Below are positions 16,959-24,882 of a DNA stretch of 64,000 nt, one piece after another. A program made the position numbers and the translations under genes. The notes under the pieces were generated by a model. The model was not told where the DNA came from. It saw only the letters and a list, made by a program, of their open reading frames with translations, and ran no database searches. This DNA is from Burkholderiales bacterium 67-32 (lineage in GTDB: Bacteria > Pseudomonadota > Gammaproteobacteria > Burkholderiales > Burkholderiaceae_B), in assembly GCA_001898625.1 (NCBI GenBank), contig MKUP01000025.1, positions 62,001 through 126,000 of the forward strand, given 5' to 3'. Positions within the stretch are counted from its first letter, which is position 1. Each line of letters starts with the position of its first letter.

Positions 16959-18350
16959 ATGAGCAAAGTAGTGGACCTGCTACTTGTCGGCGGATCGGTC
17001 TATTCGAACGGCAATCTGGTGGAAGCGTCGGTAGGCATCGAAGACGGAAGAATCGCGTTTCTGTCCGCGGAGGGTTGGACACCCGCCGCTCGCCGCACCC
17101 TGGACATGCGGGGCAAGATTCTGGTGCCCGGCTTCATCGACACCCACGTCCATTTCCGCGACCCGGGACTGACCTATAAGGAAGACTTCCAGACCGGCAC
17201 GCAGGCGGCGGCGGCAGGCGGCGTCACGACGGTGGTCGACATGCCGAACAACAAGCCCGCCCTGCTGACGCGCGACCGGTTCCGCGCCAAGCGCGACTCG
17301 GTCGGTGAACGCGCCCTGGTCGACTATGCCCTCTACGCCGGCGCGACCAACCTGGCTGAAATCCCGGGCATGGTCGAGGAAGGCGCCATCGGGGTGAAGA
17401 TCTTCATGGTGGCGGATCCGAAATCCCACTACCCCCATGATCCCGAGCTGTTCACGGGCGACGCCGGGGAACTCTACGACACCCTGCGGCTGGCGCGCGA
17501 CCTGGGCGTCTACTGCGCCGTGCACCCGCAGAACCAGCAGTTGTTCACCCACGAATCCCGCAAGCGCTGGGCGGCGGGCACGACCGGCCCCCGGGATTTT
17601 CTCGAAGCGTATTTCGGCGAGAACTTCGTGGGGGACCATACCGCGATCTCCACCCTGATCGAGATGAGCCGGGCCTCCTCGGCACGGACCCACATTCTCC
17701 ACGTCCGCACGGAACGCAGCCTGCGCATGATCCAGGAGGCGGCCGGCGAAGGCGTGCCGGTCTCGTCCGAGGTCAACCCCAAATACATGCTACTGGGCGA
17801 AGAAGACATGGCCCGGCTGGGGCCGCTGTCCACGCCCTACGGGCTGCCGCAGGCGCATCGCGATGCGCTGCTCGATTGCCTGGGCCGCGGGCTGGTCACC
17901 GTGCTGGCCACGGACCATGCGCCGCATACCCGCGAAGAACTCGAGCCGGGCTGGCAGGATGCGTGGAGCATCCCCTTCGGCAACCCCCAGCTCGATCACG
18001 TCAGCGCGGTCATGCTTACCCTGGTCAGCCAGGGACGCCTCACGCTGAAGACCCTGGTCGACACCATGTCCGAGAATCCGGCCAAGCTGCTGGGGCTGCA
18101 CCCTCGCAAGGGCGTCCTGCAACCCGGGGCCGACGCGGATATCGCGGTCATCGACATGGCCCGCACCGGCGTCCTGACGGACGAAGAGTGCTACACCAAG
18201 GTCAAGTGGTCTCCCTACTCCGGCCGTGCCTACTCGGGCCGGGTCGTGATGACGATCTGCGGCGGCCGCATCGTGATGCAGGACGGAGTGGTCACCGGTG
18301 AACCGGGTGCTGGCCGCTTCCTGCCCAGCACGGTGGCGGCAACGGTCTGA
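16959..18350 (+). CDS. Dihydroorotase/allantoinase-like cyclic amidohydrolase
   Basis: 463 residues, the length of AllB-type enzymes. The metal-binding H-x-H is in DTHVHFRDPG (His63, His65), the lysine normally carbamylated is in GVKIFM (Lys147), and the Asp of the active site is in VLATDHAPHTREE. The C-terminal GVLQPGADADIAVID is the urease-like amidohydrolase closing motif. The family hydrolyses cyclic amides such as dihydroorotate, hydantoins, dihydropyrimidines or allantoin. Genes for ordinary pyrimidine synthesis are absent here; the Bug and IclR neighbours point to catabolism of an imported compound. The exact substrate is unknown. Confidence 0.88.
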   Translation: MSKVVDLLLVGGSVYSNGNLVEASVGIEDGRIAFLSAEGWTPAARRTLDMRGKILVPGFIDTHVHFRDPGLTYKEDFQTGTQAAAAGGVTTVVDMPNNKPALLTRDRFRAKRDSVGERALVDYALYAGATNLAEIPGMVEEGAIGVKIFMVADPKSHYPHDPELFTGDAGELYDTLRLARDLGVYCAVHPQNQQLFTHESRKRWAAGTTGPRDFLEAYFGENFVGDHTAISTLIEMSRASSARTHILHVRTERSLRMIQEAAGEGVPVSSEVNPKYMLLGEEDMARLGPLSTPYGLPQAHRDALLDCLGRGLVTVLATDHAPHTREELEPGWQDAWSIPFGNPQLDHVSAVMLTLVSQGRLTLKTLVDTMSENPAKLLGLHPRKGVLQPGADADIAVIDMARTGVLTDEECYTKVKWSPYSGRAYSGRVVMTICGGRIVMQDGVVTGEPGAGRFLPSTVAATV

Positions 18351-18358
18351 AGGAGAAC

Positions 18359-18748
18359 ATGATGGAAGACTCGAAGCCTGGACGCGACGCCGGCACGGCC
18401 GCGGCGGTGGAAATCCTGTCCGATGCCCGTCGGCGCTGCCTGGAGTTGGGTATCACGTCCGAGCAGCTGGGCGGGTTGCTGCTGGACGAGGCCATGCTGG
18501 CCTGGCTGATGTCGGAGTGGTCGGAACGCGATGTCCGGCGCAAGCTGATGGAAGCGATGGGACAGGACGTCAAGACCTGGTACGCCCGGGCGCGAGTCGC
18601 CACCGGCCAGTGCGATTGCGTGCAGGAGGTGCATCTGGCGGGGCTCCTGGAGATGGAAGAGGCCGACAACCCGCGCCCCCCGGTCCTGCAAGGGCCGGCG
18701 GCCGGCCTTTCCACCTTCGCACGCATGGAGACGAACCCCGGATCCTGA
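18359..18748 (+). CDS. Small conserved-looking protein of unknown function
   Basis: 129 residues; AGGAG stands 3 nt before the first ATG (18359) and 6 nt before a second ATG (18362), so either start is possible. The protein is mostly helical and charged, with SEQLGGLLLDEAMLAWLMSE and a later CDCVQEVH; there is no signal peptide or membrane segment. I do not recognise the family. It follows the amidohydrolase by 8 nt and so is translated from the same message. A helper, assembly or small-subunit role for the amidohydrolase is possible but unsupported by any motif. Confidence 0.7.
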   Translation: MMEDSKPGRDAGTAAAVEILSDARRRCLELGITSEQLGGLLLDEAMLAWLMSEWSERDVRRKLMEAMGQDVKTWYARARVATGQCDCVQEVHLAGLLEMEEADNPRPPVLQGPAAGLSTFARMETNPGS

Positions 18749-18779
18749 TTCCGGCGTCCGTCCGCCGCCGTGCAAGGAT

Positions 18780-19190
18780 TCAATCCAGCACGGCGACGGC
18801 TTCCACCTCGATCAGGAAGTCCTCCTTCACCAGGCGGTCGATCATCAGCAAGGTGTTGGGCGGATAGACGCCGTCCTTGAACAGCGACGGGAAAAACTCC
18901 TTGCGCAGGACCATGAAGGCATCGATGTCCTGGCTGTGGACCATGTAGGTGGTGAACTTGGCCACCCGGTCGAAGCCGACGCCCATGCCCGCGAGCACAT
19001 CGCCAAGATTCTCGAACACCTGCCGGAACTGGGCGGCAAAGTCGTTCCTGCCGACCACCGCCCCACCCGCATCCACGGACAGTTGTCCCGCGATGAAGGC
19101 GATGCGGCCTCCGTGCGCCACGCCGGCATGCGAATACAAGCCCTGTGCCGGGGCGGTCCCCTTCGGGTTCTCATAGCGTACTTCAGCCAT
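18780..19190 (-). CDS. RidA (YjgF/YER057c/UK114) family protein
   Basis: 136 residues. The Rid fold is recognisable from GRIAFIAGQLSVDAGG, the helix DFAAQFRQVFENLGDVLAGM, and PPNTLLMIDRLVKEDFLIEVEAVAV. In place of the archetypal R-x-x-(V/A)-x-V arrangement it has MIDRLVKEDFLIEVEA, so it is likely a Rid subgroup member rather than classical RidA; the Arg is not in the usual spot. Archetypal RidA hydrolyses reactive imines; subgroup members occur with amide, hydantoin and aromatic catabolism. AGGAGAGAAG precedes the ATG. It converges with the amidohydrolase unit and lies 43 nt downstream of the Rieske beta-subunit gene, with which it may be co-transcribed. Confidence 0.88.
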   Translation of the reverse strand: MAEVRYENPKGTAPAQGLYSHAGVAHGGRIAFIAGQLSVDAGGAVVGRNDFAAQFRQVFENLGDVLAGMGVGFDRVAKFTTYMVHSQDIDAFMVLRKEFFPSLFKDGVYPPNTLLMIDRLVKEDFLIEVEAVAVLD

Positions 19191-19233
19191 CTTCTCTCCT
19201 TGGGTTTGGGCGTCCCTTCGCGGGCCGCCTTGT

Positions 19234-19764
19234 TCAGATCGGCACGCCGATGTTCCACAGCACCGTGTCGCGGTTCACGAGATGCACGACCTTGCGCCGG
19301 ATCATCCACGCCTCCTGCGACCGGACCAGCTCATGCAGGTAGACCCCGCCGAAGGTCCGTTGCTCGCGCAGCCGATGCTCGAACATCACGAACTTGGTCC
19401 GCACCGACATCGTGTCGGCGCCGGACGCCTCGACCATGGGCATGGACAGCACGCGCACCTGCCGGGCGGGAGGATTCTGCGAGAACATCTTCGGGTGGCC
19501 GAGCCGCCACACCCGGTCCTCCATGATCGAGCGGTCGTCGTAGAACAGCGAAACCCTGCGCAGGGGGTCGCTGTCACCATGGTCGGCCGGCACCCAATAC
19601 AGCGCATCCTGCGTGAACAGCGCCAGCCAGGCATCCAGGGCCCGTTCGTCCAGCAGGTCGGCCTCGTGCATGACCAGCGCGGCGACGTCGGCGGGCGCGG
19701 CGGACAGGCGGACCGGCGCGCCGGACCCGGCGCGCGACGGCGCAGTGGAATTTGCCATGTTCAT
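19234..19764 (-). CDS. Aromatic-ring-hydroxylating dioxygenase, beta subunit
   Basis: 176 residues of the SnoaL/NTF2-like beta-subunit fold. EADLLDERALDAWLALFTQDALYWVP and WRLGHPKMFSQNPPARQVR are typical of benzoate/anthranilate-type beta subunits. The subunit is structural in an alpha3beta3 enzyme and influences substrate range. The ATG at 19764 overlaps the alpha-subunit stop (ATGA) and has GGAGGA upstream, so the two are translated in equal measure. No ferredoxin or reductase gene accompanies them. Confidence 0.88.
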   Translation of the reverse strand: MNMANSTAPSRAGSGAPVRLSAAPADVAALVMHEADLLDERALDAWLALFTQDALYWVPADHGDSDPLRRVSLFYDDRSIMEDRVWRLGHPKMFSQNPPARQVRVLSMPMVEASGADTMSVRTKFVMFEHRLREQRTFGGVYLHELVRSQEAWMIRRKVVHLVNRDTVLWNIGVPI

Positions 19765-21110
19765 CCCCGGTCCTCCGTCATCCGTTCCTTCCAGTAGCGA
19801 AACTGCGCGCGCATGCCCGTTTCCCAGGTCGCCAGTCCCACTTTCTCGTCCGGATAGGGGCCGTCCCAATCCTGGCCCATGCCCCGCGCCAGCATGACCC
19901 AGTCGGGCTTGCCCGCCTGCAGGCCTTCGTACACGCGCTCGAATATCTCCAGGTCGTCGGTCTGCACGAACGAGCTGACCGAGACATGGACGTTGGCGTA
20001 GCGGACGATGCCCTGGTTGATGCCGTCGGCCACGCCCTTGATCTGGATGGGCCAGACCAGCACCTCGGTCAGCCCCACCGAAATCGGCCGCACGACGCGG
20101 ATGTGCATGTTGCCGGTCACCCGCATGATCACGCTGGGATAGAACACCGCGTTGCTCATGTTGCTGTTCTCGATCAAGGCCAGCGCCTTCTCTTCGCCAT
20201 GGCGCTCGACCAGCAGGCGCCGATAGTCCGGATCCTCGAGTTCGCTGCGGCGCGTGGCGTCGGGAATGGTCAGGTAGGCCTGCCCGTACCGCGCGCCGTG
20301 CACCTCGCCATGGTCATAGTGCGAACGCGCGTTCTCCTGGTTGGGATCGCTGCCGGTCAGTACCTTGAATCCGCCCGTGGCGCCGTACGAACGCTGGACC
20401 TGCTGGCCATCGGGCTTGACGGTCGAGGCATGCGAGAACGGCGGGTGGTATTCGTCCAGGCCGTTCTCCATCTGCATCTTCCAGTTGCCCTTGTAGGCGT
20501 ACTGGTGCACCCCCGCCGAGACCTCGATCTCGCCGGTGGGCGAGCGGTCCAGCAGATTGTCCAGGCCATCCTTGAGCGGCCCGATGAACTCCACCAGCGA
20601 CGGCCCCTGCTGCGCCACGCTGGCGAAGATGAATCCGCGGTAATTCTCGACGCGCGCCACGTGAGCCATGGACAGGTTCTCGTCCTTCAGGAAGGACTCG
20701 GGATAGGCCGAACGGAACGGAATGCCGGTGACGTCGCCGTTGGTCCGGAAGCTCCAGCCGTGGTAGGGGCAGGCGAAATGGTGGACGTTGCCCTCGGGCT
20801 CGCGGCACAGGATCGCGCCGCGGTGGGGACAGCGGTTGTAGAACACATGGACCTGCCCCTTGCCGTCGCGCACCACGATGACCGGATGCCGGCCTATGCG
20901 CGAGGTCACGAAATCGCCGGCGTTGGGGATCTGGCTTTCATGGGCCATGAAGATCCAGGCCCGCTCGAAGATCCGCTCCATCTCCATGTCGAAGATGGCG
21001 GGATCGGTATACACCCGGGCATGGACCCGGTCTTCGCGCACCAGTTGCCCCACGTCCGTCGGATCGACATCCGCGGCGGGCACCGGGCGCAGCGGCGCGG
21101 CCGTCTGCAT
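19761..21110 (-). CDS. Rieske aromatic-ring-hydroxylating dioxygenase, alpha subunit
   Basis: 449 residues. The Rieske [2Fe-2S] ligands are Cys94/His96 (CPHRG) and Cys114/His117 (CPYHGWSF). The mononuclear iron site is in ENGLDEYHPPFSHAS: Asp219 is the bridging residue, His222 and His227 are ligands. Length and motifs match the benzoate/toluate/anthranilate/salicylate group. It oxygenates an aromatic acid, in some family members directly to a catechol. ATG 21110 follows GGAGGAAACC; an upstream ATG (21125) overlaps that ribosome-binding site. It is preceded by a Bug gene (33 nt) and an alpha/beta hydrolase, and an extradiol dioxygenase gene lies divergently. Confidence 0.92.
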   Translation of the reverse strand: MQTAAPLRPVPAADVDPTDVGQLVREDRVHARVYTDPAIFDMEMERIFERAWIFMAHESQIPNAGDFVTSRIGRHPVIVVRDGKGQVHVFYNRCPHRGAILCREPEGNVHHFACPYHGWSFRTNGDVTGIPFRSAYPESFLKDENLSMAHVARVENYRGFIFASVAQQGPSLVEFIGPLKDGLDNLLDRSPTGEIEVSAGVHQYAYKGNWKMQMENGLDEYHPPFSHASTVKPDGQQVQRSYGATGGFKVLTGSDPNQENARSHYDHGEVHGARYGQAYLTIPDATRRSELEDPDYRRLLVERHGEEKALALIENSNMSNAVFYPSVIMRVTGNMHIRVVRPISVGLTEVLVWPIQIKGVADGINQGIVRYANVHVSVSSFVQTDDLEIFERVYEGLQAGKPDWVMLARGMGQDWDGPYPDEKVGLATWETGMRAQFRYWKERMTEDRG

Positions 21111-21143
21111 GGTTTCCTCCTTCATTGAACAGTCGTCGGTGCT

Positions 21144-22106
21144 TCAATCCTTGTCGATCAGGCCCTCGGGCAGGCGCGCCCATTTGCCGATCTCCGCATC
21201 CAGGAATCGCTTCAGGTGGGCGGGGTCTCCCCCCACCGGTTCCAGCCCGGAGTCGCGCATGCGCTGGCTGACCTGGGGGTCGGCGATGATGCTTCCCACG
21301 TCGGCCGCCAGCCGCGCCTGAATGTCGGCCGGCACCTCGGCCCGCACGAACATCGCCCACCAGGATGCGGCCGAAAAGCCCTTCAGCGTCTCGCCCACCG
21401 TGGGCAGATCGGGCGTGCCGGCATTGCGCTTGTCGCCGGTGGTTGCCAGGGCCCGCAACTGTCCGGCCTTGATCTGGCCGTCCACGGCGGGAAAACCGGA
21501 GAACGCATACAGCGAACTGTTCGACAGCACGGCGGTGATCGCCGGCGCGGTGCCGCGGTAGGGAACGTGCAGGACATCCACCTGCGCCTGGTGCTTGAAC
21601 AGTTCCGCCATCAGGTGATGCGGCGTCTTGGGCCCGGACGAGGCATATGAATATTTGCCCGGCGCGGCCTTCAGGTAGGCGATCAGCTCGGGCACGGTCT
21701 GGACCGGCGTCGCGGCGTTGACGACCAGCTTGAAATCGATCAGGGCCAGCAGGCTGATCGGGGCGAAGACCACGCGGGGATCGGGCGGCGGCGTCTTCAT
21801 CATGGTCGGATTGATGGCCGTGCTGTCGTTGGACATGTACAGCGTATACCCGTTGGCGGGCGCGCCGAGCACCTGGTTGGCCGCCAGCAATCCGCTGGCG
21901 CCGGTCCGGTTCTCGACGACCACGCTCTGTTTCCATTTCTCGGTCAGCCGCTGCGCGACCAGGCGCGCCAGCATGTCGCCGGACGACCCCGGCGCGGCAC
22001 CCACCACCAGGGTCACCATGCGCTCGGGATACGCCGACGCGGCCGATCCGGGGTACGGCATGACCGCCACGCAGGCGGCCAGACAAGCAAGCCATCTCGT
22101 TTTCAT
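21144..22106 (-). CDS. Bug family periplasmic solute-binding protein (4 of 9)
   Basis: 320 residues. The signal peptide MKTRWLACLAACVAVMPYPG ends at about SAASA; YPERMVTLVVGAAPGSSGD replaces the usual FPSKP motif but keeps the pattern. TPDLPTVGETLKGFSAAS and the C-terminal helix fit the family. GAGGTTGGG precedes the ATG. The gene is second in the minus-strand order hydrolase, Bug, Rieske alpha, Rieske beta, so its ligand is probably the aromatic acid attacked by the dioxygenase. Confidence 0.92.
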   Translation of the reverse strand: MKTRWLACLAACVAVMPYPGSAASAYPERMVTLVVGAAPGSSGDMLARLVAQRLTEKWKQSVVVENRTGASGLLAANQVLGAPANGYTLYMSNDSTAINPTMMKTPPPDPRVVFAPISLLALIDFKLVVNAATPVQTVPELIAYLKAAPGKYSYASSGPKTPHHLMAELFKHQAQVDVLHVPYRGTAPAITAVLSNSSLYAFSGFPAVDGQIKAGQLRALATTGDKRNAGTPDLPTVGETLKGFSAASWWAMFVRAEVPADIQARLAADVGSIIADPQVSQRMRDSGLEPVGGDPAHLKRFLDAEIGKWARLPEGLIDKD

Positions 22107-22146
22107 CCCAACCTCTTCACTGTGGTTGCCGGCGACAGGGCGCCGC

Positions 22147-23001
22147 TCATCGACCGCGTCCGCACTCACCGGCGGCTCCTCCAACCAGGAAACGCGACAC
22201 GGCCTCGTTGAATCGTTGCGGATACTCGAGGAACGGCAGGTGGCCGCACTCGTCCAGGCACAGCAGCTCCGCGTCGCGCATCCGCGCCGCACCCTCGCGG
22301 TGAGCGGCCAGGGACGTGCGCGTATCGTCGCGCCCGACGACCACCAGCGTGCGCGCCACGATGTCTTCCAGATGGGGAAAGGCCAGGGCCTCGCCCTCGC
22401 TCATCGAGCGGACGAGCCTGGCCATGATGTCCCGGTAGGCCTCGGCCGCGCCCGGCAGCGCATAGGCCGTCATGTGCGCCAACAGGATGTCGTCGGCATC
22501 TGGCGGGCGCAGGCAGGTGTTCGCGATCCGGGCCCGCAGCGCTTGCAGGGAAGGCTCGGCATAGGCGCGCGAGCCGTTCGCGTAGACCATCTTGAGGACC
22601 TCCGGCTGGCCGGCGGGATCGTTGAAGACCGATCCCGTGCCGGTCAGCACCAGCGCCGTGACGCGCCGCGGCGCCTGCAGCGCGGTGCGGGCGGCCACCA
22701 GGCCTCCCAGCGAGCTGCCCATGACGGCCAGGCGGTCGAACCCCAGGTGCGAGGCCAGCGCCAGCACCTGGTCCGCCATCAAGGCCTGCGGCGCGCCGGT
22801 CCATCCAGCGGGCGCCGCGCTGTACCCCTGCCCGGGCAGGTCGGGCGCGACCACGGTGTGGTCCCGCGCCAGTTCGTCGATGTTCCGCGCAAAGATCTCG
22901 GCCGGGTAGCCGACCGGATGGATGAGCACCAGCAACGGACCGTCGCCGGCGATCAGATAGCGGGTCCGCAGGCCGCCCACATCGAGGAACACCGCTTTCA
23001 T
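22147..23001 (-). CDS. Alpha/beta hydrolase (meta-cleavage-product hydrolase-like)
   Basis: 284 residues. The oxyanion region is LLVLIHPVGYP, the nucleophile elbow MGSSLGG carries Ser, and VVVGRDDTRTS and ECGHLPFLEYPQRFNEAV supply the Asp and His of the triad. Length and layout match BphD/XylF/CumD-type C-C hydrolases, which cleave ring-fission products. The divergent extradiol dioxygenase and downstream Rieske genes support this role. GAGAGGCAAGT precedes the ATG. It is the first gene of the Rieske operon, and its promoter region carries one of the TTTTGAATACAAAA sites. Confidence 0.82.
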   Translation of the reverse strand: MKAVFLDVGGLRTRYLIAGDGPLLVLIHPVGYPAEIFARNIDELARDHTVVAPDLPGQGYSAAPAGWTGAPQALMADQVLALASHLGFDRLAVMGSSLGGLVAARTALQAPRRVTALVLTGTGSVFNDPAGQPEVLKMVYANGSRAYAEPSLQALRARIANTCLRPPDADDILLAHMTAYALPGAAEAYRDIMARLVRSMSEGEALAFPHLEDIVARTLVVVGRDDTRTSLAAHREGAARMRDAELLCLDECGHLPFLEYPQRFNEAVSRFLVGGAAGECGRGR

Positions 23002-23028
23002 ACTTGCCTCTCAACGACGTTTTTTGAG

Positions 23029-23057
23029 ATTTTGAATACAAAATACTTAGACGTCAA
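23029..23057 (-). promoter_or_regulatory. Predicted promoter with embedded GntR-type operator (Rieske operon)
   Basis: On the minus strand TTGACG (23057-23052) and CAAAAT (23034-23029) are 17 bp apart. The dyad TTTTG-AATA-CAAAA (23030-23043) lies between them and over the -10. A bound repressor would exclude RNA polymerase. The same sequence recurs in the divergent promoter and at both GntR genes. Confidence 0.55.
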
Positions 23058-23130
23058 CGCTCGCGTTTTCCCTTATAAGAACGAGAAAACCTGGGCATAG
23101 TCCTGCTTTTTCTCATTTCTTTTTACGCCA

Positions 23131-23160
23131 TTGACAAAAATATTGTATTCAGAACACAAT
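23131..23160 (+). promoter_or_regulatory. Predicted promoter with embedded GntR-type operator (extradiol dioxygenase)
   Basis: TTGACA (23131-23136) and CACAAT (23155-23160) are 18 bp apart. TATTGTATTCAGAA (23141-23154), whose reverse complement is TTCTGAATACAATA, fills the spacer. The design mirrors that of the divergent promoter 75 bp away. Confidence 0.6.
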
Positions 23161-23205
23161 CAAAAAAGACAGTGCTTCGCATCCCATCGAGACAAGGACT
23201 CCAGC

Positions 23206-24168
23206 ATGGAAAAAGTCGCTTTCGGACCGCGTCGGCTCGGCCACGTCAACCTGTACGTCTCCGATCTCGAGGCCTCCCTCTCCTTCTACGAACGGCATTG
23301 CGGCCTGGCGCGGGTCAGGATGGAAAGCGCCATCAGCGCCGGCTTCCTGTCGAACGGCAACACCCATCACGACCTCGGGCTGATCGAGATCTCGCGCGGG
23401 CAGGATCGCCATGGCCGCGACGGCCACGTGCAGATCCAGTCCACCCGCGGCCAGCATCCCGGCCTGAACCACCTGGGCTGGGAAATGGAAAACCAGGCCG
23501 CGCTGGTGGCCGCCTACGAACGCATGCGCGCGGCCGGCATCGCGCCCCACGCGCTGTACGACCACATCATTTCGCATGCCGTGTACGTTTCCGACCCGGA
23601 CGGCAACGTGCACGAGTTCTACGCCGACTCCATGAAGGATTGGGAAAGCGTGTTCAACCTGGACCATGACGACCTGGTCACCAGCCGCTGGGACCCGCTG
23701 TCCAGCGAACGCTCGACCACGCCCAACTACAACCCGGCTCCCAGCCTGCGCCGGCCCGCGCCGTCCGAGATGCCGACCCGCCACGTGACGGGCGCGTCGC
23801 TGGCCACCCGCCGCTACGACGAGATGATGCATTTCATGCAGGAAGTCGCGGGCTTCCGGCTGCTGGCCGAAACCGCATCCCCGTCCCGGTCCGCCGTCTT
23901 CGGCGGCACCACCGGCCGCCCGGACCTGCGCCTGACCGAGGTCGGGGCCGGGCAACAGACCGGCTTTCGCATGTTCTCGCTCATGGCCGATCCCGCCGGC
24001 TTTTCCCGGCACCTGGCCGAAGCGCCGGTGCTGGCCACGGCACGGCGCGTCGTGCACGACGACCGCGAGGCCGTGGTCCTGGCCGACCCCGACGGCTTCC
24101 TGGTCGAACTCTACGCATCGCGCGACGACACCTTCCTGGAGCCGCTGGCCCTGGCGCATACCGGCTAG
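23206..24168 (+). CDS. Extradiol ring-cleavage dioxygenase (type I, VOC fold)
   Basis: 320 residues in two VOC modules. The N-terminal module carries all three expected iron ligands: His13 (GHVNLYV), His89 (LNHLGWE) and Glu137 (VHEFYAD). The C-terminal module keeps a first His and a last Glu (LVELYAS) but has GFRMFSLMAD where the middle His should be, so it looks degenerate. In BphC/XylE-type enzymes the active site is in the C-terminal module, so the arrangement is inverted. Catechol-type ring cleavage is expected. The start at 23206 gives the normal short N-terminus. It is divergent from the hydrolase/Rieske operon with a shared operator. Confidence 0.87.
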   Translation: MEKVAFGPRRLGHVNLYVSDLEASLSFYERHCGLARVRMESAISAGFLSNGNTHHDLGLIEISRGQDRHGRDGHVQIQSTRGQHPGLNHLGWEMENQAALVAAYERMRAAGIAPHALYDHIISHAVYVSDPDGNVHEFYADSMKDWESVFNLDHDDLVTSRWDPLSSERSTTPNYNPAPSLRRPAPSEMPTRHVTGASLATRRYDEMMHFMQEVAGFRLLAETASPSRSAVFGGTTGRPDLRLTEVGAGQQTGFRMFSLMADPAGFSRHLAEAPVLATARRVVHDDREAVVLADPDGFLVELYASRDDTFLEPLALAHTG

Positions 24169-24179
24169 AGGCGAGTCGT

Positions 24180-24193
24180 TTTTGAATACAATC
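24180..24193. promoter_or_regulatory. GntR-type operator in front of the first GntR gene
   Basis: TTTTGAATACAATC matches the sites at 23030-23043 and 23141-23154. It contains TACAAT (24187-24192), a good -10 element only 7 nt before the ATG, so the message may be leaderless or nearly so. Autoregulation is implied. Confidence 0.55.
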
Positions 24194-24198
24194 CGTCC

Positions 24199-24882
24199 AT
24201 GGACTCCCTCCCGCTGCTCGCCTCCGGCGACTCACGCCTGCCGCTGCCGGAAATCATCTACAAGCAGTTGCGCGTCAACATCCTGGACGGGACGCTCAAA
24301 CCCGGCGCCGTCCTGCGCCAGGAGGAAATCGCCAAGCTCTTCAACGTCAGCCGGGTTCCCGTGCGCGAAGCGATGGGCCGGCTCGAAACCGACGGCCTGA
24401 TCGTGCTGCGCCCCCGGCGCGGCTATGCGGTCACGGAACTCCAGCAGGACGAGATCGTCGAGATCTTCGAATTGCGCATGGTCATCGAGGAACACGCCGC
24501 GACCATCGCGGCGCGCGCCCGCACCCAGGACGACATCGACGCCGTCGAACACCTGCTCCTGCAGATGGAGGCGCTGGCCGCCCGCTCCGCCAACTACGAC
24601 AACCAGTGGGCCAGCCTCAACCGCGACTTCCACTCGCGGCTGGTGCACGCGAGCCGCCGCAAGCGCCTCGCCAACATCGCCGACACCCTGCGCGACACCG
24701 TCGAAGCCTACGTCCGCATGGAAATGCGCCTGACCGGCGACGTCAGCCAGGCACTGCGCGAACACCGGGAGATCTTCGAGGCTTTCAAGGCCGGCGACGC
24801 CCATGGGCTGGCCCTGCTCAGCCGCAGCCACGTCGAGGAGACCGCGCGGCGGCTCTTGAGCGGCCTGCGCCAGAAACGCTAG
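24199..24882 (+). CDS. GntR family regulator (FadR subfamily)
   Basis: 227 residues. The winged HTH spans about residues 10-75 with LRQEEIAKLFNVSRVPVREA, the hallmark of FadR-type GntR proteins. The FCD effector domain follows with FELRMVIEEHAATIAARA and the metal-binding His pattern in NRDFHSRLVHAS and SRSHVEETARRLL. It follows the extradiol dioxygenase by 30 nt but seems to have its own promoter. Matching operator copies in front of this gene, the dioxygenase and the Rieske operon make it the likely repressor of the whole meta-cleavage unit. Its stop overlaps that of the convergent cupin gene. Confidence 0.92.
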   Translation: MDSLPLLASGDSRLPLPEIIYKQLRVNILDGTLKPGAVLRQEEIAKLFNVSRVPVREAMGRLETDGLIVLRPRRGYAVTELQQDEIVEIFELRMVIEEHAATIAARARTQDDIDAVEHLLLQMEALAARSANYDNQWASLNRDFHSRLVHASRRKRLANIADTLRDTVEAYVRMEMRLTGDVSQALREHREIFEAFKAGDAHGLALLSRSHVEETARRLLSGLRQKR

